Below are positions 35,812-44,229 of a stretch of DNA of 64,000 nucleotides, one piece after another; positions within the stretch are counted from its first letter, which is position 1, and each line of letters begins with the position of its first letter. The stretch spans positions 1-64,000 of the forward strand of contig JAOAKE010000002.1 of assembly GCA_026413805.1 (NCBI GenBank), given 5' to 3'. The notes below the pieces were generated by a model, which saw only the letters and a list, made by a program, of their open reading frames with translations, ran no database searches and was not told the DNA's origin. Origin of the DNA: Microcaldota archaeon. GTDB lineage: Archaea > Micrarchaeota > Micrarchaeia > Anstonellales > Anstonellaceae. A program made the position numbers and the translations under genes.

Positions 35812-36213
35812 ATGCCACGTGTTGACAAATACCGCGGAAAAACAAAGGAGGAATGTGCCAAGATGGGCATAGAGGAATTCATGCCGCTTCTTACCTCTCG
35901 GGCAAGGCGGGCGCTAAAGCGCGCCACTTCAAGGGCAAGCGAGGTAAAAAAGCTCATCAAAAAGGCAGCGAGAGTAAAGGCGACAAACCCATCTAAGGTA
36001 ATCCGCACCCACCTGCGCGAGGCAGTCATAATCCCAGACTGGCTTGGTCTTACCTTTGCAGTGCATAACGGAAAGGAATGGAAGAATGTCCAGATAACAA
36101 TAGACAAGCTGGGCTATCGTTTGGGTGATTTCTCCCACAGCACGGGGAGGGTCATTCACTCTGGCCCAGGGGTTGGGGCAACAAGGGGCTCCAAGTTCAT
36201 CCCGCTTAAGTAG
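35812..36213 (+). CDS. rps19: Small ribosomal subunit protein uS19
   Basis: 133 residues with F-M-P-L-L-T-S-R-A-R-R-A-L, I-I-P-D-W-L-G-L-T-F-A-V-H-N-G-K and the C-terminal K-F-I-P-L-K. The stop TAG overlaps the GTGGT start element of L22, suggesting coupled translation. Confidence 0.96.
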   Translation: MPRVDKYRGKTKEECAKMGIEEFMPLLTSRARRALKRATSRASEVKKLIKKAARVKATNPSKVIRTHLREAVIIPDWLGLTFAVHNGKEWKNVQITIDKLGYRLGDFSHSTGRVIHSGPGVGATRGSKFIPLK

Positions 36214-36221
36214 TGGTTTTT

Positions 36222-36707
36222 ATGAAGTATGCATACACTGAAAAAGAGGGCGTCCGAACGGCGCGTGCTCGCTTGGCTAGTGTAAATGCCTCATACAAAG
36301 ACCTCTCCCAAGTATGCCGCAATGTTCGCGGCATGCCAACTGAAATGGCAATAAAGTTCCTTGAAGAGGCAGCTGAGAAAAAAAGGGCAGTCAGGTTTTT
36401 CACTCACAACGCAGGGATGGGCCATCGCCGCGAGCTTGGCGGGAAAAAAGGAGGTTACCCAATAAAAGCAGCCAGGCTGGTGCTCGGCTTGGTCAAAAGT
36501 GCGGAGGCAAACGCTGCAAAGCTTGGGCTTGGAGAAACAAAAATTGCGCACATAATGGCAAACAAGCAGGACATATTTCCTCGCCTCTCCCCAAAGGGAA
36601 GGCGCATCAGGCACGACTACGAGACAGCATTTGTAGAAGTGGTGCTTGAAGAGATGCAGCAGAAAGCTGAAAAGCAAGAAAAAAAGAAAAAAGGGGAGAA
36701 AAAGTAG
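36222..36707 (+). CDS. rpl22: Large ribosomal subunit protein uL22
   Basis: 161 residues: A-I-K-F-L-E-E-A, the H-N-A-G-M-G-H-R-R-E-L-G-G loop, and G-R-R-I-R-H-D-Y with a lysine-rich tail. GTGGT (36213-36217) plus four T fixes the ATG at 36222; the preceding gene's TAG overlaps the element by one base. Confidence 0.95.
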   Translation: MKYAYTEKEGVRTARARLASVNASYKDLSQVCRNVRGMPTEMAIKFLEEAAEKKRAVRFFTHNAGMGHRRELGGKKGGYPIKAARLVLGLVKSAEANAAKLGLGETKIAHIMANKQDIFPRLSPKGRRIRHDYETAFVEVVLEEMQQKAEKQEKKKKGEKK

Positions 36708-36716
36708 GTAGTTCCT

Positions 36717-37442
36717 ATGCCTGACAAGATGAAAGTTGAAGAAAAGTTCATAGAAGATGCAATCACTCGCTACAGGGTGTCCAAGTTCCTGGAGCGAGAG
36801 CTGGACAGGGCGGGCTTTTCACGGGTAGGGATACAGCGCACCCCCATGGTCACCAGGATAGCAGTTGAGGTGACCAACCCCGGAAGGGTAATTGGAAAGA
36901 AGGGCAAGTCAATACAGGACTTGACAGAGGCGATACAAAAAGAGTTCAAGATTGAAAACCCGCAGATTTCAGTGGTTGAAGCATCAAACCAGAACCTCGA
37001 GCCAAGGCTGGTGGCAAAGAAGATATGCCGCTACATTGAGATGGGGAAGAAAGTGCGGGCAATACTCCATGCCAGCCTTCGTGACATAATACGCGCAGGC
37101 GCCCTGGGTGCTGAGATAGTTGCCTCTGGAAAAATTGCCGCAAAGGGCGGGCGAAGCAAGTCCTGCCGCGTGATGTCAGGCTACATACCAAAAGCCGGCG
37201 AGCCAGCACGGCAAGTGGTTGAGGCGCACGTTACCGCCTATCCCAAGTCAGGCGCAATCGGCGTCCTGGTCAGAATTGTGCTTCCAGGCACAAAGTTCCC
37301 AGACAAGGTTGAGGGTGCAAAGATAGAAATTCCAAAAGTGATATCCGCAGCCGAAGATGTCACTGCCGCAACTCCGATGGAAGTTGCGCCGAAGGAGGAG
37401 CCAGCGCCAAAGCGAAAAAGGCCTCCGCACAGGAGGAAATAG
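36717..37442 (+). CDS. rps3: Small ribosomal subunit protein uS3
   Basis: 241 residues: a KH domain with P-G-R-V-I-G-K-K-G-K-S-I and the C-terminal domain G-Y-I-P-K-A-G-E-P-A. The last 40 residues are a Pro/Lys/Arg low-complexity tail. mRNA entry-channel protein. Confidence 0.96.
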   Translation: MPDKMKVEEKFIEDAITRYRVSKFLERELDRAGFSRVGIQRTPMVTRIAVEVTNPGRVIGKKGKSIQDLTEAIQKEFKIENPQISVVEASNQNLEPRLVAKKICRYIEMGKKVRAILHASLRDIIRAGALGAEIVASGKIAAKGGRSKSCRVMSGYIPKAGEPARQVVEAHVTAYPKSGAIGVLVRIVLPGTKFPDKVEGAKIEIPKVISAAEDVTAATPMEVAPKEEPAPKRKRPPHRRK

Positions 37443-37451
37443 GAGGGAAAG

Positions 37452-37712
37452 ATGGCAATCTTAAAGCCGAGCAGGGCACGGGAGCTTTCTGATGCCGAGC
37501 TTCAGACCAAGCTCTTTGAATACCAAAAGGAGCTAAATTCCGAGCGAGGTCTGTTGGCAGCAGGAGGAAGGACTAGCAACCCCGGCAAGCTTCGCGAGCT
37601 TCGCAAGGCAATCGCGCGCATAATGACGATAATTCATGAAAGGAAGCTTGGGCTTTTGCGAGGCGCAAAAACCAAGGCGCAAGAGCAGCAGCCCAAAGAG
37701 GAGAAAAAATGA
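37452..37712 (+). CDS. rpl29: Large ribosomal subunit protein uL29
   Basis: 86 residues in the two-helix L29 pattern: A-R-E-L-S-D-A-E-L, S-E-R-G-L-L-A-A-G-G, N-P-G-K-L-R-E-L-R-K-A-I-A-R, with a Gln/Lys/Glu tail. GGAGGG just before the ATG. Confidence 0.93.
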   Translation: MAILKPSRARELSDAELQTKLFEYQKELNSERGLLAAGGRTSNPGKLRELRKAIARIMTIIHERKLGLLRGAKTKAQEQQPKEEKK

Positions 37713-37750
37713 TGAAATATTTCCACAATTTGTGGAGGAGGTAAAGGCAA

Positions 37751-38068
37751 TTGGCTGATATCTGTCCGAAATGCGGTCTGATAATGGAGATTTGCTCCTG
37801 CGACATCCTCGAAAAAGAGGAAACGCAGAAGATCCGCGTCTACGCGACAAAGGAAAAGTTCCGCAAGCTGGTGACAATTGTTGAGGGAATCGACGAGTCA
37901 AAGCTCGAGCAGACCAGCAGCGAACTTAAGCACAAGCTCGCGTGCGGAGGGACAGCCAAGAACGGAGTGATTGTGTTGCAGGGAGACCAGCGCAAGAACA
38001 TAAAGAAGTTTTTGGTGCAGTTTGGCTTTCCCGAATCATCAATCACCGTGCTTGACGCAATCCAGTGA
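37751..38068 (+). CDS. Translation initiation factor SUI1/eIF1 homolog
   Basis: 105 residues. An N-terminal zinc-like motif C-P-K-C-G with C-S-C, then the SUI1 fold: K-L-A-C-G-G-T-A-K-N-G-V-I-V-L-Q-G-D. The start is a TTG at 37751 after GGAGGTAAAGGCAA. aIF1 helps select the start codon on the small subunit. Its place between L29 and RNase P component 1 is standard for archaea. Confidence 0.92.
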   Translation: MADICPKCGLIMEICSCDILEKEETQKIRVYATKEKFRKLVTIVEGIDESKLEQTSSELKHKLACGGTAKNGVIVLQGDQRKNIKKFLVQFGFPESSITVLDAIQ

Positions 38069-38073
38069 ATCCC

Positions 38074-38346
38074 ATGATAACGCCGCAGAACATAAAATTG
38101 CATGAGCTCATCGGCCTTCAGGTGCGGGTGGTGGAAAGCCTCTCGCTTCCATACAGGAAGATAGAAGGCCGCATAGTTGACGAGACAAAAAACACCTTTG
38201 TAATTGAAGGGCAGGACGGAATTGAAAGGCGCGTGCCAAAGCGCGGCTGCGTCTTTGAGTTTGTCCTGCCAAGCAAAAGAAGGGTGAGGCTGGACGGAGA
38301 AACAATTGCATTTCGGCCTTATGACAGGCCAAAGAAGTTGCGCTGA
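38074..38346 (+). CDS. rnp1: Ribonuclease P protein component 1 (Pop4/Rpp29 homolog)
   Basis: 90 residues: L-H-E-L-I-G-L-Q-V-R-V-V-E-S, G-I-V/G-R-I-V-D-E-T, T-F-V-I-E-G and the K-R-G-C-V-F-E-F strand, the small Sm-like barrel of Rpp29. The ATG at 38074 follows GTGAATCCC; the GTG at 38065 is inside the site and overlaps the eIF1 stop. Confidence 0.92.
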   Translation: MITPQNIKLHELIGLQVRVVESLSLPYRKIEGRIVDETKNTFVIEGQDGIERRVPKRGCVFEFVLPSKRRVRLDGETIAFRPYDRPKKLR

Positions 38347-38360
38347 AAGAGGTAGCATTT

Positions 38361-38774
38361 ATGGAAGAAAAAAAACCAACTGCCATTTCCTTGCCAAGAA
38401 ACAGGAAAGGCCCGCTCGTCCCTCGCGGAAGAGTGCTTCGGGGAATAGTAGTTTCCGACAGGTCAAAGAAGACAGTAATTGTCCAGCGCGAGGTGCTGGA
38501 GAGGTTTCCAAAATATCGGCGCTTTGCCCGTGCTCACTCCCGCATTCCAGCGCACAACCCTGAGGAGATAGGGGCAAAGACCGGGGATTTGGTGGAAATT
38601 TCAGAGTGCAGAAAGATTTCAAAGACAAAGGCGTGGATGGTAACAAAGATAATAAAGCGCGCAGAAGGCGCCGTTGTCCTTGAGCAAAAAGGAGGCAGGG
38701 CGCTTGAGGAAGAGGCAGAGCGGCTCAAAAAATCAGAGGTGAAGCGCGCGGAGATTCCTGCCAAGAAAGAATAG
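38361..38774 (+). CDS. rps17: Small ribosomal subunit protein uS17
   Basis: 137 residues: G-R-V-L-R-G-I-V-V-S-D-R-S-K-K-T-V-I-V, the K-Y-R-R-F-A-R-A-H-S-R-I-P-A-H-N-P loop and G-D-L-V-E-I-S-E-C-R-K-I-S-K-T-K. A charged 30-residue tail extends past the fold. Confidence 0.95.
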   Translation: MEEKKPTAISLPRNRKGPLVPRGRVLRGIVVSDRSKKTVIVQREVLERFPKYRRFARAHSRIPAHNPEEIGAKTGDLVEISECRKISKTKAWMVTKIIKRAEGAVVLEQKGGRALEEEAERLKKSEVKRAEIPAKKE

Positions 38775-38789
38775 CAAGGGGTAGTCTTC

Positions 38790-39188
38790 ATGAAAGGGCT
38801 TGGTGGCCACATCACAAAGGGCTTGCAGACTGGCTCGCTTCTGGTCTGCAACGACAACTCTGGCGCAAAGGTAGTTGCCATAATAGGGGTGGCTGGAGCA
38901 AAGGCAAGAAGGGGCAGGTACCCAAAAGTAGGGGTTGGCGATGTGGTAACCGTTGCAGTCAAGAAAGGGACAGCAGCGCAGAAGAAAAAGGTCCTCAAAG
39001 CCGTGATAATCCGCCAAAAGCAGCCGTTCAGGAGGCCAAATGGAATGAGGATTTCCTTCGAGGACAACGCCTGCGTGATAATTGACGAGCAGGGGCTGCC
39101 TGTTGGAAGCGAAATAAAGGGAGTCATTGCCCGCGAGGTAGCGGCAAGGTTTCCAAAAGTTGCCGCAATAGCTGCGGCTGTCATATAG
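38790..39188 (+). CDS. rpl14: Large ribosomal subunit protein uL14
   Basis: 132 residues: L-L-V-C-N-D-N-S-G-A-K, V-G-D-V-V-T-V-A-V-K-K-G and G-V-I-A-R-E-V-A. The stop overlaps the L24 start element. Confidence 0.96.
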   Translation: MKGLGGHITKGLQTGSLLVCNDNSGAKVVAIIGVAGAKARRGRYPKVGVGDVVTVAVKKGTAAQKKKVLKAVIIRQKQPFRRPNGMRISFEDNACVIIDEQGLPVGSEIKGVIAREVAARFPKVAAIAAAVI

Positions 39189-39196
39189 TGGTTTTT

Positions 39197-39571
39197 ATGG
39201 TTTCAGCAAAGCCAAGGAAGCAAAGGAAGCTGCGCTACAGCGCGCCTATGCACATTCGCAAGAAGATGGTAAGCGCACACCTCTCGCCCGAGCTTCGCGC
39301 AAAGCTTGGGACAAAGAAGCGCAGCATTCCTCTGAGAAAGGGAGACACTGTCAAAATCATGCGCGGCGATAAGAAGGGCCATAAGGGCAAGGTAATGGAG
39401 GTTTCGCTCAATGACTTGAAAGCTTATGTTGAAGGGGTTGTATCCCGCACTGCGAAGGGAGTGGAGAAGCTCATTCCAATTGACCCTTCAAACCTTCTGA
39501 TAATTGATGGGGACTTTTCCAAAGACAGGCTGAGAATTCTTGAAAGGTCAAAAGGAGGCAATAAGGGTTGA
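39197..39571 (+). CDS. rpl24: Large ribosomal subunit protein uL24
   Basis: 124 residues: P-M-H-I-R-K-K-M-V-S-A-H-L, the KOW motif G-D-T-V-K-I-M-R-G-D-K-K-G-H-K-G-K-V and I-D-P-S-N-L. GTGGT (39188-39192) plus 4 nt decides the ATG. Confidence 0.95.
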   Translation: MVSAKPRKQRKLRYSAPMHIRKKMVSAHLSPELRAKLGTKKRSIPLRKGDTVKIMRGDKKGHKGKVMEVSLNDLKAYVEGVVSRTAKGVEKLIPIDPSNLLIIDGDFSKDRLRILERSKGGNKG

Positions 39572-39576
39572 TGCTT

Positions 39577-40275
39577 ATGGCGAAAAAAGGCGGCTCGCAC
39601 CACATGGTAAGGCTGGTTGCAAAGAAAAGGACAGGGGCAGTTGCAAGAAAAAAGCTCAAGTGGCTGCTTGTGCCTTCCCCTGGGCCGCACCCCAAGGCAG
39701 ACAGCATCCCAGTCGGAGTGCTCATTCGCGACACTTTCAAGTGGGCTCGCAACCTTGCAGAGGCAAAACGAATACTCAAAAGCGGCGCGCTGCTGATAGA
39801 TGGGCGAAAGGTCTCTGACCCCCACTTTCCAGTTGGACTCATGGACATCGTCTCAAGCCCTGCCCAAAACAAGTTCTACCGCATTTCCCTGAAAGGCCCA
39901 AGCCTCTTCCCCAAGGAAATCAAGCCAGAAGAAGCCAAGTCCAAGTACCTCAAAGTAATCCGCAAGCACACCATAAAAGGAGGAAAAATCAACCTTACCT
40001 TCCACGATGGAAGGAATTACGTTTCAGACGCCCACATAAATACAGGGGACACATGCATCCTTTCAGTCCCAGAGTTTAAGCTGCAGTCCCACATAAGGCT
40101 TGCCCCCGGCGCCCAATGCTTGGTGGTGGAAGGCAAGCACCGAGGCGAGAAGGCAAGGCTCGAAAAAATAATTGAGAGGCCTGGTTCGCATGAAAGCGAA
40201 GCCTTATTGTCTGGCCCTGAAGGGGAATTCATTACAGTGCTGAAATACCTCTTCCCGATTGACGAAAATTATTGA
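39577..40275 (+). CDS. rps4e: Small ribosomal subunit protein eS4
   Basis: 232 residues: K-K-G-G-S-H-H-M-V-R-L, S4-like R-D-T-F-K-W-A and I-D-G-R-K-V-S-D, C-terminal KOW region H-R-G-E-K-A-R. Start preceded by TTGATGCTT, a variant of the GTGAT-N4 element. Archaeal/eukaryal protein. Confidence 0.95.
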   Translation: MAKKGGSHHMVRLVAKKRTGAVARKKLKWLLVPSPGPHPKADSIPVGVLIRDTFKWARNLAEAKRILKSGALLIDGRKVSDPHFPVGLMDIVSSPAQNKFYRISLKGPSLFPKEIKPEEAKSKYLKVIRKHTIKGGKINLTFHDGRNYVSDAHINTGDTCILSVPEFKLQSHIRLAPGAQCLVVEGKHRGEKARLEKIIERPGSHESEALLSGPEGEFITVLKYLFPIDENY

Positions 40276-40290
40276 TAATGGTGCAATAAA

Positions 40291-40866
40291 ATGAGCAGTG
40301 AAAGCGAAAGCAAAATTGGGCAATCCCTTCCAACCGAAGAGAGCGCAAGCAAGGCAAAGGAAAACAGGATGCTTGAGGTCATTGTTGATAAGGTAACCCT
40401 GAACATAGGAGTTGGCAGGGGCGGCCAGGAGCTTGAAAATGCCCGCACCCTGCTTGAAAGGCTTGCAGGGGCGAAGGCAGTGCCAACCCGCGCCAAGGTC
40501 CGCAACCCAGTCTTTCGCATCAAGAAAGGCGACATAATCGGGACAAAGACCACCCTCCGCGGGCCCGCTGCTGTAGATTTTGTAAGAAAAGCCCTCAAGG
40601 CAAAGAACTTCACCCTGCCTTCCCGTTCCTTTGACAAGGAAGGCAACTTTTCATTTGGGGTGCCAGAATACATTGAGTTTCCAGGGGCAAAATATGACCC
40701 GCAAATTGGGATGCTTGGCTTTGATGTTTGCGTCACCCTCCGCAGGCGCGGATTTAGGGTCGGGAAAAGAAGGCGCGCCAAGGCAAAGATAGGGCGAGCG
40801 CACCGATTGACCAAAAAAGATGGAATAGAATTTGCAAAGAGGGTTTTTCAGATAAACGTAGTGTAG
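40291..40866 (+). CDS. rpl5: Large ribosomal subunit protein uL5
   Basis: 191 residues: V-T-L-N-I-G-V-G-R-G-G-Q, P-V-F-R-I-K-K-G-D-I-I-G-T-K and Y-D-P-Q-I-G-M-L-G-F-D-V. The first 25 residues are a Ser/Glu-rich extension not usual for the family; a later start at M27 is possible. Confidence 0.94.
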   Translation: MSSESESKIGQSLPTEESASKAKENRMLEVIVDKVTLNIGVGRGGQELENARTLLERLAGAKAVPTRAKVRNPVFRIKKGDIIGTKTTLRGPAAVDFVRKALKAKNFTLPSRSFDKEGNFSFGVPEYIEFPGAKYDPQIGMLGFDVCVTLRRRGFRVGKRRRAKAKIGRAHRLTKKDGIEFAKRVFQINVV

Positions 40867-40875
40867 GGGTATTGC

Positions 40876-41055
40876 ATGGCTGAAAAAGAAAACAAAAAGC
40901 GCGGGATACCTCCGCAGCACCGCTGGCAGGGGAAAGGGGCGCGCAAGTGCCGTTTTTGTGGCTCGGCGCGTGCGCTTATCCGCTCCTACGGCCTTCGGAT
41001 ATGCAGGAGATGTTTCCGGGAAGTTGCAGAGGAAATAGGCTTTCGCAAGTATTAG
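40876..41055 (+). CDS. rps14: Small ribosomal subunit protein uS14 (zinc-binding)
   Basis: 59 residues, easily missed because it is short. Contains the zinc motif C-R-F-C-G and C-R-R-C, R-A-L-I-R-S-Y-G-L and the C-terminal E-I-G-F-R-K-Y typical of archaeal S14. Placed exactly between L5 and S8 as expected. Confidence 0.95.
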   Translation: MAEKENKKRGIPPQHRWQGKGARKCRFCGSARALIRSYGLRICRRCFREVAEEIGFRKY

Positions 41056-41066
41056 GATGTGATGTT

Positions 41067-41453
41067 ATGGCTAACGATCCACTGGCAGACGCTCTCAATA
41101 CCATAAAGACCCATGAGAGGTTCGCCAAGCCAAGCTGCAGCATAAAGCCCTCAAAGCTTATCCGCGAAACCCTGAAAATATTGCAAAGAAAGGGATACAT
41201 AGGCGATTTTGAGTTCGTAGATGACGGGCTGAGCGGTTATTTCAAGGTGCAGCTTCTTGGAAGGATAAATGAGTGCGGTGCAGTTAAGCCAAGGTTTGCA
41301 GTCAAAAAATCCGAGTGGGGAGAATGGGAGAGCAAATACCTGCCAGGGATAGGGTTTGGGATTTTCATAGTTTCAACCCCGCAAGGCCTGATGACCAACG
41401 AAGAAGCAAAAGAAAAGGGGCTTGGCGGAAGGCTTATAGCCTACATATATTGA
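41067..41453 (+). CDS. rps8: Small ribosomal subunit protein uS8
   Basis: 128 residues: D-P-L-A-D-A-L-N-T-I-K-T, G-Y-I-G-D-F-E and the C-terminal G-L-M-T-N-E-E-A-K-E-K-G-L-G-G. GTGAT then 3 nt selects the ATG at 41067. The frame is open further upstream inside S14, but this is not coding. Confidence 0.95.
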   Translation: MANDPLADALNTIKTHERFAKPSCSIKPSKLIRETLKILQRKGYIGDFEFVDDGLSGYFKVQLLGRINECGAVKPRFAVKKSEWGEWESKYLPGIGFGIFIVSTPQGLMTNEEAKEKGLGGRLIAYIY

Positions 41454-41465
41454 CGCGGTGAAATA

Positions 41466-41951
41466 ATGAAATTGCCAGAAGGAGTCAAGGCATCGGTTGA
41501 AGGCAGGCGCCTCACCATTAGCGGGCCAAAGGGCACAGTGTCCAAGGTTTTCAACCATCCCGATGCCCGAATCAGCATCCAAAACGGGGAGGTTGAAATC
41601 GGCGGCGGGAAAAAGATAGAGGCGACAATAGAGGCGCATATAAGAAACATGGCAATAGGTGTAACTGAAGGCTACACCAAAAAGCTAAAGGCAGTTTACT
41701 CTCACTTTCCAATTTCTGTGGAGGTGAAAGGAAAGGAGCTCCTGATAAAAAACTTTCTTGGCGAAAAGCAGCCAAGAAGGGCGCGGATAGCTGGCGAAAC
41801 CAAGGTGGAAGCCAAGGGGCAGGAGCTTACGGTTTCAGGCCCATCAAAAGAGGATGTTGGGCAGACCATTGCAAATATTCGCTCTGCCACAAAGATAAGG
41901 AACCGCGATTCGCGGGTTTTCCAAGATGGCTTTTACATAGTTGAACAATGA
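41466..41951 (+). CDS. rpl6: Large ribosomal subunit protein uL6
   Basis: 161 residues, two repeated L6 domains: L-T-I-S-G-P-K-G-T-V and L-T-V-S-G-P-S-K-E, with V-Y-S-H-F-P-I and the D-G-F-Y-I-V end. GGTGAAATA precedes the ATG; the stop overlaps the L32e leader. Confidence 0.95.
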   Translation: MKLPEGVKASVEGRRLTISGPKGTVSKVFNHPDARISIQNGEVEIGGGKKIEATIEAHIRNMAIGVTEGYTKKLKAVYSHFPISVEVKGKELLIKNFLGEKQPRRARIAGETKVEAKGQELTVSGPSKEDVGQTIANIRSATKIRNRDSRVFQDGFYIVEQ

Positions 41952-41968
41952 TATGGCGCGGTGTGCTT

Positions 41969-42433
41969 ATGGTCAAAAAAAGAAAACACCCCAAATTCCT
42001 TCGGCCTAACTTCGGGCGCTCCAGCAGGAAGAGGGTAAAGCGCTCGTGGAGGAGCCAGCGAGGGATTGACAATAAAAAGAGGCTGAAGATAAAGTATATG
42101 GGCGCCTCGCCATCAATCGGGTACGGCCAGCCTGCTCAATTGAGGCACAAGCACCCAATTGGCCTGCCAGAAGTCCTTGTTGACTCTGCCTCAAAGCTTG
42201 AGGGGCTAAAGGAAGTGGCAGTCCGCATAGCAGGAGGGGTAGGCAGAAAGAAGCGGGAAGAAATAGTCAAAAAGGCAGAAGCGCTCGGGCTTGCAGTCCT
42301 AAATAAGGCAAAAAAATATTCCGCACCTGAAAAGAAAAAGCCCGAGGAAAAAAAGGCAGAAGCACCCGCCTTAAAGCAAGAAGAAAAGCCCCAAGGGCAA
42401 AAGCCTGATGAGACTAAAGAGAGCAAAAGCTAA
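41969..42433 (+). CDS. rpl32e: Large ribosomal subunit protein eL32
   Basis: 154 residues: F-L-R-P-N-F-G-R-S-S-R-K-R-V-K-R-S-W-R-S-Q-R-G-I-D-N and P-S-I-G-Y-G, followed by a 35-residue Lys/Glu/Pro/Ala tail. The ATG at 41969 follows GGTGTGCTT. Confidence 0.93.
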   Translation: MVKKRKHPKFLRPNFGRSSRKRVKRSWRSQRGIDNKKRLKIKYMGASPSIGYGQPAQLRHKHPIGLPEVLVDSASKLEGLKEVAVRIAGGVGRKKREEIVKKAEALGLAVLNKAKKYSAPEKKKPEEKKAEAPALKQEEKPQGQKPDETKESKS

Positions 42434-42442
42434 GTGATGCTT

Positions 42443-42937
42443 ATGGCAATGGCAACTGTAAAAAGGATTGCATCAGAGCTGCTGGGAGTTGGAAAGTCCC
42501 AGATACGCTTTAAGCCAGACTCACTGCAGAAGATTGAAGAGGCGCTTACCAGGGAGGACGTCCGCAGCCTCATAAAAGAAGGGGCAGTATATGCCCTCAG
42601 CCCAAGAGGGGCATGCCGCCTTCGCAGAAAGAAAAAGGCAGGGCAGCTCAGAAAGGGGAGAAGAAGCGGAACTGGGACGCGCAAGGGCTCTGCTGGCGCA
42701 AGGATGGGAAATAAAAAATTTTGGATTGCGCGCGTCCGTGCGCAGCGCAAGTATCTGCGGATTCTTGTCTCTGAAAATAGGCTGCCTCCAAAAGAAGCGC
42801 GAAGGATGTATTGGATGATAAAAGGCAATGCCTTCAGGGGAGTGCGCGCCCTTGAGACATTCTTGCATGAGAACAAGCTCTTGCAAGAGGAAAGGAAAAA
42901 GGCAAGTGAATCTAACAGGCATCAAGTGGAGAAGTGA
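42443..42937 (+). CDS. rpl19e: Large ribosomal subunit protein eL19
   Basis: 164 residues: R-I-A-S-E-L-L-G-V-G-K-S-Q-I-R-F, G-R-R-S-G-T-G-T-R-K-G-S and the R-M-Y-W-M-I-K-G-N-A-F-R-G helix. Exact GTGAT (42434-42438), four bases, ATG at 42443. Confidence 0.95.
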   Translation: MAMATVKRIASELLGVGKSQIRFKPDSLQKIEEALTREDVRSLIKEGAVYALSPRGACRLRRKKKAGQLRKGRRSGTGTRKGSAGARMGNKKFWIARVRAQRKYLRILVSENRLPPKEARRMYWMIKGNAFRGVRALETFLHENKLLQEERKKASESNRHQVEK

Positions 42938-42942
42938 TTGAA

Positions 42943-43527
42943 GTGCCAAAGGCAACAAGTGCGATTTACAAGGTGGCGTTTCGCCGAAGGAGGCTCAACC
43001 TTACAAATTATTCCAAGAGGCTTTCGCTAGTGAAGGGCGCGCTTCCAAGAATGGTAGTGCGCAAGTCTTCTCGCGGAGTCTTGGTGCAGTTTATCTCGTT
43101 TTCTCCAAAGGGGGACCAGGTATTGGCCTGTGCAGCCTCTGGCAGCCTAAAAGAATATGGATGGGTCCCGCACTGCAATTCCCCGACAGCTTACCTCTGC
43201 GGGCTGCTTGCCGGAAAAAATGCGGCAGCAAAGGGGCTCAAAGAGTTCAACCTTGACATTGGGATGCACACCCCCTCCAAAGGCTCCTTGGTTTTTGCGG
43301 CACTAAAAGGGGCGCTTGATGCTGGGCTAAAAACAAATTACTCTGAGGAAATGATTAGCGAAGATAGGATTCAGGGGGCTCAAATTGCGCAGTTTGCCAA
43401 GAAGCTGCGCTCCGAAGACGAGTCGAGATACAAAAGGGTGTTTTCATCTTACTTAAAAGAGAACTTTGCCCCTGAAAACATTGTGGAGCAGTTCAATTTA
43501 GTTAAGGAAAAGATACAGCGATCGTGA
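42943..43527 (+). CDS. rpl18: Large ribosomal subunit protein uL18
   Basis: 194 residues: F-R-R-R-R-L-N-L-T-N-Y-S-K-R-L, a V-R-K-S-S-R-G motif, G-L-D/N-L-D-I-G-M-H-T-P-S-K-G. The start is a GTG at 42943: GTGAT (42934-42938), four bases, then GTG. Choosing the first GTG would add three residues. 5S rRNA binding. Confidence 0.93.
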   Translation: MPKATSAIYKVAFRRRRLNLTNYSKRLSLVKGALPRMVVRKSSRGVLVQFISFSPKGDQVLACAASGSLKEYGWVPHCNSPTAYLCGLLAGKNAAAKGLKEFNLDIGMHTPSKGSLVFAALKGALDAGLKTNYSEEMISEDRIQGAQIAQFAKKLRSEDESRYKRVFSSYLKENFAPENIVEQFNLVKEKIQRS

Positions 43528-43539
43528 CGGTGAAGCAAT

Positions 43540-44229
43540 ATGGCAAGGGTTAGTAACGAAGTTGGCGGGCAGCAGGAAGATGAAAAGCCAGAGTGGATTC
43601 CAAAGACCGAGATAGGCAGGATGGTAAAATCAGGCCAGATAACCTCTGTAGAAGAGATATTCTTCATGGGCAAAAAGATACTTGAGCACGAAATCGTTGA
43701 TTACCTTTACCCCAATTTAATTGAAGAAACCCTAGAAGTTTCAAGCACCCAGAGGATGACTGACAATGGCAGAAAGGCGCAGTTTAGGGCAGTTGTCCTT
43801 GTTGGCGACAAAAATGGGCATGTGGGCGTGGGCGTAGGAAAATCCGAGGAAGTAAAGCCTGCCATTGAATCTGCGATTAAAAATGCAAAGAGAAACATCA
43901 TCTCAGTTCCGCTTGGAAAGACTGGCAAGTACAAGCACACCTTGCCAATAAAGGTGGTTGGAAAGTCAGGGAGCGTAGAAGTGACCCTTAAGCCTGCCCC
44001 GCTTGGAATTGGGCTGGTGGCAAACGAAGTAGTCAAAAAGGTGCTGGCAGCTGCTGGAGTAAAGGACATCTGGAGCTTCTCACGTGGGCATACTCGCAAC
44101 GTGTATAACACCGCCATGGCAGTAATTGACGCTATTGAGAAGCTAAACACCATGAGGCTAAAAGAGGGCTGGGAATCCATTGTAGAGGTGCAGGCTAAAT
44201 TAAAGTCTGGTGAAAAGGTGCATTCATGA
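43540..44229 (+). CDS. rps5: Small ribosomal subunit protein uS5
   Basis: 229 residues: W-I-P-K-T-E-I-G-R-M-V-K-S-G-Q-I, double-stranded RNA-binding part V-V-L-V-G-D-K-N-G-H-V-G-V-G-V-G-K and A-P-L-G-I-G-L-V-A-N. GGTGAAGCAAT precedes the ATG. Confidence 0.96.
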   Translation: MARVSNEVGGQQEDEKPEWIPKTEIGRMVKSGQITSVEEIFFMGKKILEHEIVDYLYPNLIEETLEVSSTQRMTDNGRKAQFRAVVLVGDKNGHVGVGVGKSEEVKPAIESAIKNAKRNIISVPLGKTGKYKHTLPIKVVGKSGSVEVTLKPAPLGIGLVANEVVKKVLAAAGVKDIWSFSRGHTRNVYNTAMAVIDAIEKLNTMRLKEGWESIVEVQAKLKSGEKVHS